Assembly (NCBI GenBank): GCA_963795435.1
Contig: CAWCHV010000006.1
Span: 1 to 64,000, forward strand
DNA: 64,000 nt
Source: JAFKFI01 sp963795435
Lineage (GTDB): Bacteria; Pseudomonadota; Alphaproteobacteria; Acetobacterales; Acetobacteraceae
Reading direction: 5' to 3'
Part shown: piece after piece, positions 17,862 through 26,852 of the stretch
Layout of the letters: the number at the start of each line of letters is the position of its first letter
Numbering within the stretch: the stretch's first letter is position 1
Position numbers and translations under genes: made by a program
Notes under the pieces: generated by a model
Seen by the model: only the letters and a program-made list of their open reading frames with translations
What the model was told of the DNA's origin: nothing
Database searches by the model: none

Positions 17862-18890
17862 ATGAGCAGCTCGATCAATCGGCGGATCGTCCTCGCGTCG
17901 CGACCGACCGGCGCGCCGGTCGCGGCCAATTTCCGGCTCGTCACCGCGCCAATGCCGGAGCCGGGAGAAGGGCAGGTGCTGCTGCGCATCATCTGGCTGT
18001 CGCTCGCGCCGTACATGTTCTGGCGGATGCGCGACGAAAAATCCTATGCCGCGCCCGTGGCGGTCGGCGACGTCATGGTGGGCGCGACGGTCGGCGAGGT
18101 CGTGGCGTCGCGCCATGCCGATTTCGCGCCGGGCGATCTGGCGCTCGGCGGCGGCGGCTGGCAGGAATTCGCCTCCCTTGACGGCGCGTCGCTGCGAAAG
18201 GTCGATCGCGCCTGGGGTCCGACCTCGCTGAGCCTGAACGTGCTGGGGGGCAACGGGCTGACCGCCTATGCCGGGCTGCTCGACATCGGCCGGCCGAAAC
18301 CGGGTGAGACCGTGGTGGTCGCGGCGGCGTCCGGCGGCGTCGGGTCGCTGGTCGGCCAGATCGCCCGGATCAAGGGCGCCCGCGCGGTCGGTATCGCCGG
18401 CGGCGCCGAGAAATGCGCGTTCGTGCGCGACGAGCTGGGCTTCGATGCGTGCCTCGACCACCGCACGCCCAACTTTGCGGCGGAGCTCGCCGCGGCCTGT
18501 CCGAAAGGGATCGACGTCTATTTCGAGAATGTCGGAGGGCAGGTTTGGGAGGCCGTGCTGCCGCTGCTCAACGATTTCGCGCGCGTCCCGGTCTGCGGTC
18601 TTATCGCGCAATACGCCGCGACCGAAGCGCCGCCCGGACCGAACCAGGTGCCGGCCATGATGCGTGCCGTGCTGAGCAAGCGGCTGACCTTGCGCGGCTT
18701 CATCTCCAGCGACTACGCGGCCATGTACGATGCGTTCTTCGCCAACGCGCTGGCCTGGGTGCGCGACGGCAAGTTGCGCTATCGGGAGGACATCACCGAG
18801 GGCCTGGAGAACGCCCCGCAGGCGTTGCTTTCCATGCTGAGCGGCCGCAATTTCGGCAAGGTGCTGGTGCGGGTCGGCCCAGAAGGCTGA
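17862..18890 (+). CDS. NADPH-dependent MDR oxidoreductase (CurA-like)
   Basis: A 342-residue zinc-free medium-chain reductase of the leukotriene-B4 12-hydroxydehydrogenase/CurA type, which reduces alkenal or enone double bonds with NADPH. It starts with NRRIVLASRPTGAPVAANFR and has LSLAPYMFWRM, the LGGNGLTAYAGLLDIG substrate loop, nucleotide site VVVAAASGGVGSLVGQIA and DVYFENVGGQVWEAVL. It lacks the Cys cluster of zinc alcohol dehydrogenases. Transcribed with the PhzF-like gene. Substrate unknown. Confidence 0.92.
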   Translation: MSSSINRRIVLASRPTGAPVAANFRLVTAPMPEPGEGQVLLRIIWLSLAPYMFWRMRDEKSYAAPVAVGDVMVGATVGEVVASRHADFAPGDLALGGGGWQEFASLDGASLRKVDRAWGPTSLSLNVLGGNGLTAYAGLLDIGRPKPGETVVVAAASGGVGSLVGQIARIKGARAVGIAGGAEKCAFVRDELGFDACLDHRTPNFAAELAAACPKGIDVYFENVGGQVWEAVLPLLNDFARVPVCGLIAQYAATEAPPGPNQVPAMMRAVLSKRLTLRGFISSDYAAMYDAFFANALAWVRDGKLRYREDITEGLENAPQALLSMLSGRNFGKVLVRVGPEG

Positions 18891-18970
18891 GCCCAGCCTG
18901 ACGCGCGTGTTGCCTGCCGCCGCGTCGTGCCCGTAACCTCCCGCCAAGCAAACCGGGGAGGACAACAACC

Positions 18971-19993
18971 ATGCCAAGCAGGACCGACCGTCGCCGCTTC
19001 CTTCAGGGGTCGGCGACCAGCGTCGCGGCCGCCGCGCTGGCGGGATTCGGGATCAACCCGGCGCTGGCGCAGGAGATGGCCAAGGCCGCCGGCCGCTCCG
19101 AGAAGCCGCTCAAGGCGGCCTTTTCGAACGCCGGCCTGCAGGCCACCTGGTGCGCCCAGGGCAAGCAGGCCGCCGAGTATTGGGGCAAGCTCTACAACGT
19201 GGATGTGACTTGGTTCGACGGCGAGCTCGCCGCCCAGAAGCAGCGCGCCGCGATCGACAACATGGCCTCGCAGAAATGGGACTTCGTGGCTATCCAGGCG
19301 TTCGGAATCGGCACCCTCACCGCGCCGGTCAACAAGATGATCGAGGCCGGCATCCCGGTGATCGACATGGACACGCTGATCGCTCCGCTCGACACGATCA
19401 AGGTCCATAGCTTCCTCGCCCCCGACAACGAGTTCATGGGCGCCTCCGTCACGCAGTCGCTGGTCGACGCGATCAACGGCGAGGGCACGATGATCATGAC
19501 CCAGGGCGCGCTCGGCCACACCGGCGCCCAAGGGCGGGCGCGCGGTTTCGAGTTGGTGGTGAAAAAATATCCCAAGATCCAGGTGCTCGACACCCAGCCG
19601 GCCGACTGGGACGTGACCAAGACGGCGCGCATCTGGGAGACCTACCTGACCAAGTACCCGAAGATCAGCGCCGCCTATTTCCACAACGACGACATGGCGC
19701 TGGCCGCCTACAACGTGATGAAGGCCCATAACCGGACCGACATACTGATCGGCGGCTGCGACGCGATGCCGCCCGCCTTGCAGGCGGTGACGGACGGACG
19801 GATGCACGCGACGGTCCGCAATCCGTCCTGCCGCATTCACGGCGGCGCCATCGTCGCGGGGGTCGCGGCCATCGTGTCCGGCGAGAAGACCGGCGCGGGC
19901 GGCATTCCGAAGAACATCATCGTCGACGGCCCGGTGGTGACCAAGGCGAACGCGCCGGGAATGATGTGGATGGAGGCGCATTTCCTGATTTGA
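18971..19993 (+). CDS. Sugar ABC transporter substrate-binding protein (CUT2)
   Basis: A 340-residue periplasmic binding protein of the ribose/xylose (peripla_BP_4) family. The N terminus carries a twin-arginine signal (DRRRFLQGS, then a hydrophobic stretch to NPALAQ), so it may be exported folded by Tat, unlike most sugar-binding proteins. The lobe pattern KAAFSNAGLQATWCAQGK, DFVAIQAFGIGTL, IPVIDMDTLI and AAYFHNDDMALAAYNVMK is typical. It is followed by the ATPase and permease of the same system. The sugar is not evident; the nearby lactonase and dehydrogenase suggest an aldose. Confidence 0.9.
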   Translation: MPSRTDRRRFLQGSATSVAAAALAGFGINPALAQEMAKAAGRSEKPLKAAFSNAGLQATWCAQGKQAAEYWGKLYNVDVTWFDGELAAQKQRAAIDNMASQKWDFVAIQAFGIGTLTAPVNKMIEAGIPVIDMDTLIAPLDTIKVHSFLAPDNEFMGASVTQSLVDAINGEGTMIMTQGALGHTGAQGRARGFELVVKKYPKIQVLDTQPADWDVTKTARIWETYLTKYPKISAAYFHNDDMALAAYNVMKAHNRTDILIGGCDAMPPALQAVTDGRMHATVRNPSCRIHGGAIVAGVAAIVSGEKTGAGGIPKNIIVDGPVVTKANAPGMMWMEAHFLI

Positions 19994-20023
19994 GGTGGGC
20001 GGTTTCGTCGCGACCGTGCGGTA

Positions 20024-20110
20024 CCCTCTCACCCAACCCTCTCCCCCAAGGGAGAGAGGGCTTTCCTTCTCCCTCTCCCCCAATGGGGAGAGGGCCGGGG
20101 TGAGGGGGTG
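20024..20110. repeat. REP/REPIN-like palindromic element, copy 2
   Basis: Same family as copy 1: two hairpins (CCCTCTCCC... arms) inside outer arms CCCTCTCACCCAACCC and GGGCCGGGGTGAGGGGG. It fills the gap between the binding protein and the ATPase, and its last bases are the GTG start (20108-20110) of the ATPase gene. Confidence 0.75.
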
Positions 20111-21598
20111 ACCGCGCTGCTCGAACTGACCGGGATTTCCAAGGCGTTCGGCGGCGCCGTCGCCTTGCGCGAGGTCGACTTCTCCCTGGAACCCGGCGAG
20201 ATCCACGGCCTGGTTGGCGAGAACGGCGCCGGCAAGTCGACGCTGATGAAGATCATCGCCGGCGTGCATCCCGAGTACGCCGGGGAGATGCGGCTCGACG
20301 GCCATGCGGTGCGCTTCGCGTCGCCGCGTGACGCGCTCGCGGCGGGAATCGGCATGGTGCATCAGGAGCTCTCCGCCGTGCGCGCTCTGAGCGTGGCCGA
20401 GAACGTCTACATGGGCGGCCAGCCGCTGAACCGGCTCGGACTGGTCGATTGGCGCGCGATGCGGCGCGGCGCGCGCGAGCATCTGGACAGCCTCGGCATC
20501 GCGGTCGATCCGCGCACGCCGATGGGCGCTCTGCCGCTCGGATTGCAGCAGCTGGTGGAACTGTCCCGCGTGCTGTTCTCGGGTGCCCGCATCATCATCC
20601 TCGACGAGCCGACCTCGGCGCTGTCGCCGCCCGAGGTGGAGCGGCTGTTCGGCGTGCTGCGCCGGCTGCGCGACGCGGGGCGCAGCATCATCTTCATCTC
20701 GCATTTCCTCGACGACGTGCTGGCGGTGTGCGACCGGGTGACGGTGTTCCGCAACGGCCGCAAGGTCGCGGTGGAGGCGTGCGAGGGCGTCGACAAGCGC
20801 TGGGTGATCGGCCGCATGATCGGCGCCGGCCATGACGAACTGGAGGAGAGCTATCTCTCCGATATCGCGCTCCACAGCCCGCCCGATGCCCCGGTCGTGC
20901 TCGCGCTGGAAGGCCTCGGCCGCGCGGGCGCGTATCGCGACGTGTCGCTCGAGGTTCGCGGGGGCGAGGTGCTGGGGATCTACGGCTTTCTCGGCTCGGG
21001 ACAGCTCGAACTGGCGCGCACGATGTTCGGCGCGCTGCCGCCCGATCGCGGGCGGGTGCTGGCCGATGGCCGGTCCCTGCGGCTGACCTCCACGTCGCGG
21101 GCGCGGCGGGCGGGAATGGCCTTCCTGCCGGAAAGCCGCCGCATGATGCTGTTCGCCAAGGAGCCGGTGTTCAAGAACATGACGATCAGCGTCTTGGAGC
21201 GTATCCACCGCCTCTGGCTGCGTCCCGCCGCCGAGCGCGCGATCGCGCGCGAGCACGTGGAGCGGCTGCGCATTCGTCCGCCCGACCCCGAGCGGCCGCT
21301 CGGCACGCTCTCGGGCGGCAATCAACAGAAGGTCGCGCTGGCCAAGTGGCTGACGCATCTGCCGCGAGTGCTGGTGCTGAGCGAGCCGACGCGTGGCATG
21401 GACGTCGGCGCCAAGGACGACGTGGTGAAGATCGTGCGCGGCTTGCGCGTGCGCGGCATCGGCATCGTGGTCGCATCGACCGAGCCCGAGACCGTGCTGT
21501 CGCTCGCCGACCGTATCGTGGTGATGAAGAAGGGTGCCGTGGTCCGAGAATTCGCCAACGAGCCGGTCAGCAAGGACCGGCTACTCGCGGCGGCATGA
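20108..21598 (+). CDS. Sugar ABC transporter ATP-binding protein (tandem)
   Basis: A 496-residue protein with two fused ATPase domains, as in RbsA/XylG. The first domain has Walker A GENGAGKST (about residues 38-46), a signature region LPLGLQQLVELSRVL and Walker B IIILDEPTSAL. The second has a degenerate P-loop (GFLGSGQLEL), signature LSGGNQQKVALAKWL and Walker-B-like VLVLSEPTRGMD, the usual asymmetry. The start GTG 20108 is the end of a palindromic repeat, whose GAGGGG serves as ribosome site. It overlaps the permease by four bases (ATGA). Confidence 0.94.
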   Translation: MTALLELTGISKAFGGAVALREVDFSLEPGEIHGLVGENGAGKSTLMKIIAGVHPEYAGEMRLDGHAVRFASPRDALAAGIGMVHQELSAVRALSVAENVYMGGQPLNRLGLVDWRAMRRGAREHLDSLGIAVDPRTPMGALPLGLQQLVELSRVLFSGARIIILDEPTSALSPPEVERLFGVLRRLRDAGRSIIFISHFLDDVLAVCDRVTVFRNGRKVAVEACEGVDKRWVIGRMIGAGHDELEESYLSDIALHSPPDAPVVLALEGLGRAGAYRDVSLEVRGGEVLGIYGFLGSGQLELARTMFGALPPDRGRVLADGRSLRLTSTSRARRAGMAFLPESRRMMLFAKEPVFKNMTISVLERIHRLWLRPAAERAIAREHVERLRIRPPDPERPLGTLSGGNQQKVALAKWLTHLPRVLVLSEPTRGMDVGAKDDVVKIVRGLRVRGIGIVVASTEPETVLSLADRIVVMKKGAVVREFANEPVSKDRLLAAA

Positions 21599-22632
21599 GC
21601 GGCACGCCGGAAACCGAAGCGGCACTCGCGCCGCCGCGCCGGCGCGGCGCGCGCGCCTGGCTCGCCGCGCGGCTGCGCAACATCGCCCCACTCGCGACGC
21701 TGCTGTTCCTCGTCGCGTTCTTCTGGATCGCCAGCGATTCGTTCGCGACCTTCGGGAATCTGACCAACATCCTGACGCAGATTTCCGTCACCGCGATCAT
21801 CGCGGTCGGGCTGACCTTCGTCATCCTCTGCGCCGAGATTGACCTTTCGGTCGCCGCCATCGCCAACGCGACCGGCATCGTGGTGGCGTTCTTCACCCTC
21901 CAGGACGCCAGCGTCAACATCGCCAATGTGCCGTTGCCGGGCTGGGCGGCCATCGTGATCGCGCTCGCGGTGTGCTTCGCGCTCGGCTGGGTGAATGCGT
22001 TCGGGCTGACCCGCATCGGTATCCCGAGCTTCATCATGACGTTGGCGATGCTGCAGATCGCCGCCGGCATCTGCGCCCTGCTCGTACGCGGCCAGATCGC
22101 CTATGCGGTGCCGCCGTTGATCGTCACGCTCGGCGCGAAATCGCTCGGGCCGGTGCCGTGGATCGCCATTATCGCGGCCCTGTTCCTGCTTGTCGGCCAC
22201 CTCGTGCTGACCTACACGCGGTTCGGCCGCTACGTCTACATGGTCGGCGGCAATCGCGAGGCCGCGGAATACTCCGGCGTCAACGTGCGCCGCATCCTCT
22301 CGGCGGTGATGATTATTTCCGCCGTCTGCTCGGGGGTCGCGGGGATGCTCGGGGTGGCGTATTTCGGCAGCGCCCAGCAGAACGAGTTCGACACCTACCT
22401 GCTCGACAGCATCGCGGCGGTCGTGGTCGGCGGCACCAGCCTGTTCGGCGGGCAGGGCGGCATCGGCAGCACGATCATCGGACTGTTCGTGCTCGGCGTG
22501 CTCAACAACGGCCTCGACCACATCAATATCGACAGCTTCCTCAAGATCCTGATCCGCGGATTGATCCTGCTGATCGCCCTCATCATCAACGTCTACGCCC
22601 AGCGGGTGCGGCTCGCAGAGCCGGGGGGCTGA
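21595..22632 (+). CDS. Sugar ABC transporter permease (CUT2)
   Basis: A 345-residue permease of the RbsC/XylH type with eight to ten membrane helices. Family segments: GLTFVILCAEIDLSVAAIAN, FGLTRIGIPSFIMTLAMLQI, TRFGRYVYMVGGNREAAEYSGV and VVVGGTSLFGGQGGIGSTIIG. The ATG at 21595 lies inside the ATPase stop (ATGA), so the two are translationally coupled. It probably forms a homodimer that pairs with the tandem ATPase. It converges with the SMP-30 lactonase gene 108 bases downstream. Confidence 0.94.
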   Translation: MSGTPETEAALAPPRRRGARAWLAARLRNIAPLATLLFLVAFFWIASDSFATFGNLTNILTQISVTAIIAVGLTFVILCAEIDLSVAAIANATGIVVAFFTLQDASVNIANVPLPGWAAIVIALAVCFALGWVNAFGLTRIGIPSFIMTLAMLQIAAGICALLVRGQIAYAVPPLIVTLGAKSLGPVPWIAIIAALFLLVGHLVLTYTRFGRYVYMVGGNREAAEYSGVNVRRILSAVMIISAVCSGVAGMLGVAYFGSAQQNEFDTYLLDSIAAVVVGGTSLFGGQGGIGSTIIGLFVLGVLNNGLDHINIDSFLKILIRGLILLIALIINVYAQRVRLAEPGG

Positions 22633-22740
22633 TCCAGCGCTATCGACACTGGAGGATTGGCTTTCGCCTCACCACCGGCCGCTCATTGAGCCATGCTCCG
22701 CGCCTCGCCACGGTCCGATCGGGGCTGCGGTCCGGCCGGC

Positions 22741-23592
22741 TCAACCCTCGGCGTGGTTGAGCCGCAACCCGGCGCGCGGCCAGCTCATCGAGACCAGCTT
22801 GCCGGTGCCCGACAGGGTGAGAAACGCGGTTCTCAGGTCCGGCCCGCCGAAGCAGATGTTGGTGGTCAGCCGGTCCGGCGCGGGGAAGTGCTCGATCCGG
22901 CCGCCGTCGGGCGCGATACTGGTCACGCCGCCGTTGAGGATCGTGGCGACGCAGACATTCCCCGCTGCGTCGACCGCCAGCGAGTCGAAATACTGCAGCC
23001 CGCCGGGGTTGGCGACGAAGCGCCGCCGCCCGAGCCTGCCGGGCGCGATGACGGGATACGCCCAGAGCCGGCACGGCACGGTCTCGGCGACGTAGAGTTC
23101 GCCCCCCTCGGGCGACAACCCGATGCCGTTCGGTCCTTCCAGGGGGAAACTCGCCTCCTCGATATGCGAGCCGTCGGCCAGCGCGTAGTAGACCGCGCCG
23201 CGCACCCGCATCCGCCCGGCCGTCGCGCCATGATCGGTGAACCAGAACCCGCCATGCGCGTCGAACACCAGATCGTTGGGCGCGCTCAGCCGGTCTCCGC
23301 CGCAGCTCTCGTACAGCACCTCGACGCGCCCGGTCGCGAGGTCGACGCGCTCGATCCGACCGCCCGTGTGATCCTCGGCACTGTGCGCCGGGATCAGCCG
23401 TCCGTCCTCGCGGCGGGTCCACGCCAGCCCGCCATTGTTGCACACATAGAGCGCGCCGCCCGGGCCGAGCGCCGCCCCGTTCGGTCCGCCGCCAGGCTTC
23501 GCCACGGTCTCCTTCGTCCCGTCCGGCCGCACCCGGGTGATCGCGCCGGCGGCGATCTCGACCACAATCACCGAGCCGTCGGCCATCGCCAC
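22741..23592 (-). CDS. SMP-30/gluconolactonase-like protein (N terminus displaced)
   Basis: A 283-residue open frame with the six-bladed SMP-30/regucalcin propeller: GGGPNGAALGPGGALYVCNN, RLSAPNDLVFDAHGGFWFTDHG, EGPNGIGLSPEGGELYVAET and a metal-binding Glu/Asn set. These enzymes open sugar lactones (or act on related esters), which fits the sugar transporter and dehydrogenase beside it. The frame opens with GTG 23592, but the canonical family N terminus (LQFPEGPVA) is encoded just upstream, in the same frame, without any start codon. The real start appears to be ATG 23641 in another frame; see the entry at 23593. The protein may be frameshifted or the sequence may have one extra base. Confidence 0.85.
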   Translation of the reverse strand: MAMADGSVIVVEIAAGAITRVRPDGTKETVAKPGGGPNGAALGPGGALYVCNNGGLAWTRREDGRLIPAHSAEDHTGGRIERVDLATGRVEVLYESCGGDRLSAPNDLVFDAHGGFWFTDHGATAGRMRVRGAVYYALADGSHIEEASFPLEGPNGIGLSPEGGELYVAETVPCRLWAYPVIAPGRLGRRRFVANPGGLQYFDSLAVDAAGNVCVATILNGGVTSIAPDGGRIEHFPAPDRLTTNICFGGPDLRTAFLTLSGTGKLVSMSWPRAGLRLNHAEG

Positions 23593-23641
23593 CGGCCCCT
23601 CGGGAAATTGCAGCCCCCGAGGTTATCTCCCTGACATCCAT
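23593..23641 (-). other. Displaced N terminus of the SMP-30 gene (frameshift)
   Basis: Reading from ATG 23641 (ribosome site GGGAGAAGG upstream) gives MDVREITSG, and removing one base from the C5 run at 23614-23618 (G5 on the coding strand) continues as LQFPEGPVAMADG, the typical SMP-30 start. As written, the frame is interrupted. Confidence 0.7.
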
Positions 23642-23741
23642 GCCGATACACCTTCTCCCACGGCGTCGAGTGTCAGCCGTCCCAAGCACCCTGTGCAAGC
23701 CGCCGGTCGGATGCGATACCGAGGGGATCGGCAGGGGAAGG

Positions 23742-24545
23742 ATGGGCAAGAAAATGGATTTCACCGGCAAGGTGGCGCTCGTCACCGGCGGCGGCGGCGG
23801 CATCGGGCGCGCGGCGGCGCTCGGCTTCGCGACGCGCGGCGCCAAGGTCGTGGTAGTCGATCATGACGCGGCGGCGGGCGACGCGAGCGCCGGCATCGTG
23901 CGTCAGCAGGGCGGCGAGGCGCGCTTCGTGCGCGCCGACGTCACGCGATCGGCCGATGTGCGCAACTATGTCCAGGAGACCCTCGAGGCTTATGGCGCGA
24001 TCGACTGCTTCTTCAACAACGCCGGCATCGAAGGCAGCGTAACGCCGATCCAGGACTATGACGAGGCGATGTTCGACCAGGTGATCGCGGTCAATCTCAA
24101 GGGCGTGTTCCTTGGCCTGCGCCATGTGCTGCCGGTGATGCTGCGCCAGGGCTCCGGCGCGGTGGTCAACACCGCCTCGGTCGCCGGGCTGACGGGCGGG
24201 CCGGGGATGCCGGCCTATGTCGCCTCCAAGCACGGCGTGCTCGGGCTGACCAAGGTGGCGTCCGCCGACGTGGCCCGCGCCGGCATTCGCGTCAACGCGG
24301 TCTGCCCCGGCCCGGTCGAGACGCGCATGATGCGCTCGCTGGAGGCGCAGCGGAACCCGTCCGACCCCGAGGCCGTCGCGCACGCCTACCGCGCGGGCAT
24401 CCCGACCGGGCGCTACACGTTGCCCGAGGAGGTCGCGAACATGGTCCTCTATCTGTGCTCCGACCTCGCCGGCAATGTTACCGGCACGCAGGTAGTGATC
24501 GACGGCGGCCGCAACGGCTCCGGTCCCGCCGCGCCGCGCAACTGA
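23742..24545 (+). CDS. Short-chain dehydrogenase/reductase (SDR)
   Basis: A 267-residue classical SDR. The cofactor motif TGGGGGIG is at about residues 15-22, NNAG near 91-94, catalytic Ser in NTASVAG and the YxxxK pair in AYVASKHG. Asp in VVVDHD after beta-2 suggests NAD preference. C-terminal VIDGGRNGSG is typical. Start ATG 23742 has AGGGG close by; ATG 23754 is an alternative. It is divergent from the SMP-30 gene and ahead of the stress-protein and acetate kinase genes, 25 bases from the former. With the lactonase it could form a sugar dehydrogenase/lactonase pair; the substrate is unproven. Confidence 0.9.
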   Translation: MGKKMDFTGKVALVTGGGGGIGRAAALGFATRGAKVVVVDHDAAAGDASAGIVRQQGGEARFVRADVTRSADVRNYVQETLEAYGAIDCFFNNAGIEGSVTPIQDYDEAMFDQVIAVNLKGVFLGLRHVLPVMLRQGSGAVVNTASVAGLTGGPGMPAYVASKHGVLGLTKVASADVARAGIRVNAVCPGPVETRMMRSLEAQRNPSDPEAVAHAYRAGIPTGRYTLPEEVANMVLYLCSDLAGNVTGTQVVIDGGRNGSGPAAPRN

Positions 24546-24570
24546 GCCGGCCGCGAACAGGAGAACAAGG

Positions 24571-25414
24571 ATGGCGCTCAAGGACATCCTCGTGCAGCTC
24601 GACGGCACCGCGCAGTCCGCCGTCCGGCTCGACGTGGCGGCCGGGCTTGCGCGCCAGCATTCGGCGCATCTGACCGGGCTGCACGTGATCGACCCGATCC
24701 TCAACGACCCGTTGCTCTACGGCGACGTGTCCGGACTCCCGGTGCTGATCAACCAGGTGCGCGACGGCGCGCAGGAGGCCGCCGGCCTGATCGAAGCCGG
24801 GTTCCGCGAGCGTCTGCGCAGGGACGGCATCGAAGGCGAATGGCGTCTCGCCGAGGGCCGCACCGCCGACACGGTCATGCTGCACGCGCGCTACGCCGAT
24901 CTCGTGGTGCTCGGCCAGCAGAACCCGGAGAATCCGCGGCTCTCCGGCTGGGGCGCGGTAATCGAGCAGACGCTGTTCTCCTCCGGCCGCCCGCTTCTCA
25001 TCGTGCCCTATGCCGGGCGGTTCGACGCGATCGGCCGCAACGTGCTGATCGGCTGGAGTGCGACCCGCGAATCGGCCCGCGCGGTGGCCGACGCGCTGCC
25101 CCTGATCGCGGCAGCCGACAACGCCACCGGTACTGGCGATCGATCCGCGCGGCGGCCTCGCGGGTCACGGCGAGGTGCCGGCGGCCGACATCGCGCTGCA
25201 TCTCGCGCGGCACGGCATCAAGGTGACGGCCGCGCACACCGCCTCGGGCGGCGTCAGCCCCGGCGACGTGCTGTTGAACTACGCGACCGACAACGGCACG
25301 GACCTGCTGGTGATCGGAGGCTACGGGCATTCGCGTGTGCGCGAATTGGTCATGGGCGGCGTCACCCGCACGATCCTGCAGCGCATGACGATCCCGGTGT
25401 TGATGTCGCACTGA
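24571..25414 (+). pseudogene. Tandem universal stress protein UspA-like, frameshifted
   Basis: From ATG 24571 the frame reads MALKDILVQLDGT, with LTGLHVIDP and DLVVLGQQNPENP, through the first Usp domain and into the second (IGWSATRESARAVADALPLI). Near 25129 it leaves the family pattern. Dropping one base at the GG of 25129-25130 restores LAIDPRGG, ADIALHLARHGIKV and the C-terminal GGYGHSRVRELVMGGVTRT motif, ending at 25414. The restored protein would be 280 residues, normal for a two-domain Usp. As written, the reading frame instead runs on over the acetate kinase gene. Either a true mutation or a one-base sequence error. Confidence 0.8.
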
Positions 25415-25441
25415 TCGCACGCTCTCGGGCGGGGGTGACGC

Positions 25442-26647
25442 ATGGCCGACGACGCGATCCTGACGTTGAACGCGGGCTCATCCAGCCTGAAATTCGCCGT
25501 CTACCTGCGCGGGGCGAGCGGGCTCGCGCTCCACAGCAAGGGCCAGGTCGAGGGCATCGGCACCGCGCCGCATCTCATCGCGCACGATGCCGGCGGCAAG
25601 GTGCTCGCCGATCAGCGCTGGGGGGAGGGCGAGCGGCAGACGCACGAGGATTTCCTCACCCGGTTCCTCGGCGCCGTCGAACCCTATCTCGGCGATGCCG
25701 AGTTGGTTGGCGTCGGCCATCGCATCGTGCATGGCGGGACGCGCTTCACCGCGCCGGTGCGCGTCACGCCCGAGGTGATGGCTGCGTTGGAAGCCCTGGT
25801 GCCGCTGGCGCCGCTGCACCAGCCGCACAACCTCGCCGCCATCCGCGCCGTCGCGGCGCTGCGTCCCGGCCTCGCCCAGGTCGCCTGTTTCGACACCGCC
25901 TTCCACCTCGCCCGCGCCGACCTCACGACGCGGATCGCGCTGCCCCGAGCGCTGGCCGACGAGGCCGGCATACGCCGCTACGGCTTTCACGGCCTCTCCT
26001 ACGAATATCTCGCCGGCGCCTTGCGCGAACGCGCGCCGGAACTTGCGCGGGGCCGAGTGATCGCGGCGCATCTCGGCAACGGCGCCAGCCTGTGCGCGAT
26101 GCGCGACGGGCGCAGCGTGGACACCACGATGGGTTTCACGGCGCTCGACGGCTTGGTGATGGGCACCCGCCCCGGCGCGCTCGATCCCGGCGTGGTGCTC
26201 TACCTGATGCAGCAGCGCGGCATGAGCGCGGCCGATGTGGAGGCGCTGCTCTACAAGCAATCCGGCCTGCTCGGCGTCTCCGGCATTTCCAGCGACATGC
26301 GCGCGCTGACGGCGAGCGACGATCCGCGCGCCCGCGAGGCGGTGGCACTATTCTGCTTCCGCGCCGCGTGGCAGGCGGGCGGGCTCGCGGTCGCGCTCGG
26401 CGGCCTCGACGCGTTGGTGTTCTCCGCCGGCATCGGCGAGCACGCGCCGGAGGTGCGCGCCGGCATCTGCGCCCACCTCGCCTGGCTGGGCATAGCACTC
26501 GACGAGGCCGCCAACAGCGCCGGCCGAACGCGGATCACCACTGAGGTGAGCCGCGTGCAGGTGTGGGTGATCCCGACCGACGAAGAAGCAGTGATCGCGC
26601 GCAATGCCGCCTGTCTGCTGACCCCGGGAGGGATCAGCCGGTCCTGA
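25442..26647 (+). CDS. ackA: Acetate kinase
   Basis: A 401-residue acetate/propionate kinase interconverting acetyl phosphate plus ADP with acetate plus ATP. The N-terminal signature LTLNAGSSSLKF (residues ~7-18), VGHRIVHGGTRFTAPV, the catalytic Arg/Asp region FDTAFH, RRYGFHGLSYEYLAG and AAHLGNGASLCAMRDG are all intact, and length is normal. No pta or phosphoketolase gene is in the window. It follows the stress-protein gene by 27 bases on the same strand; Usp-ackA pairs often accompany acetyl-phosphate pathways, so a role in ATP recovery from sugar breakdown is likely. Confidence 0.95.
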   Translation: MADDAILTLNAGSSSLKFAVYLRGASGLALHSKGQVEGIGTAPHLIAHDAGGKVLADQRWGEGERQTHEDFLTRFLGAVEPYLGDAELVGVGHRIVHGGTRFTAPVRVTPEVMAALEALVPLAPLHQPHNLAAIRAVAALRPGLAQVACFDTAFHLARADLTTRIALPRALADEAGIRRYGFHGLSYEYLAGALRERAPELARGRVIAAHLGNGASLCAMRDGRSVDTTMGFTALDGLVMGTRPGALDPGVVLYLMQQRGMSAADVEALLYKQSGLLGVSGISSDMRALTASDDPRAREAVALFCFRAAWQAGGLAVALGGLDALVFSAGIGEHAPEVRAGICAHLAWLGIALDEAANSAGRTRITTEVSRVQVWVIPTDEEAVIARNAACLLTPGGISRS

Positions 26648-26852
26648 TAGTCCAACTCTGAACTCATGCGGAACGAGCCATACGCCGGATGAGAATGACC
26701 CTGCCCCCGACGATAGCGGCCGCACCGGCAGCGGTGAAAGTCAGCATGTCGCGACGAGAAAAACGGCCCGTGCGCTACGCCCTCCTGCCATACAATTAGG
26801 TGTGCCGAAACACAACGTAACTATGCTACACTCATTCCGCGACTGCAGCGGC

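Noticed and set aside
18779..21358. An 859-codon minus-strand frame
   Set aside because: Shadow of the sugar ABC transporter genes; no recognisable protein.
26664..26747. A 27-codon minus-strand frame with a Tat-like SRRDMLTFTAAG context
   Set aside because: The twin-Arg codons precede the only ATG, a TAG closes the frame upstream and no mature protein follows; too short to support, perhaps a decayed signal peptide.
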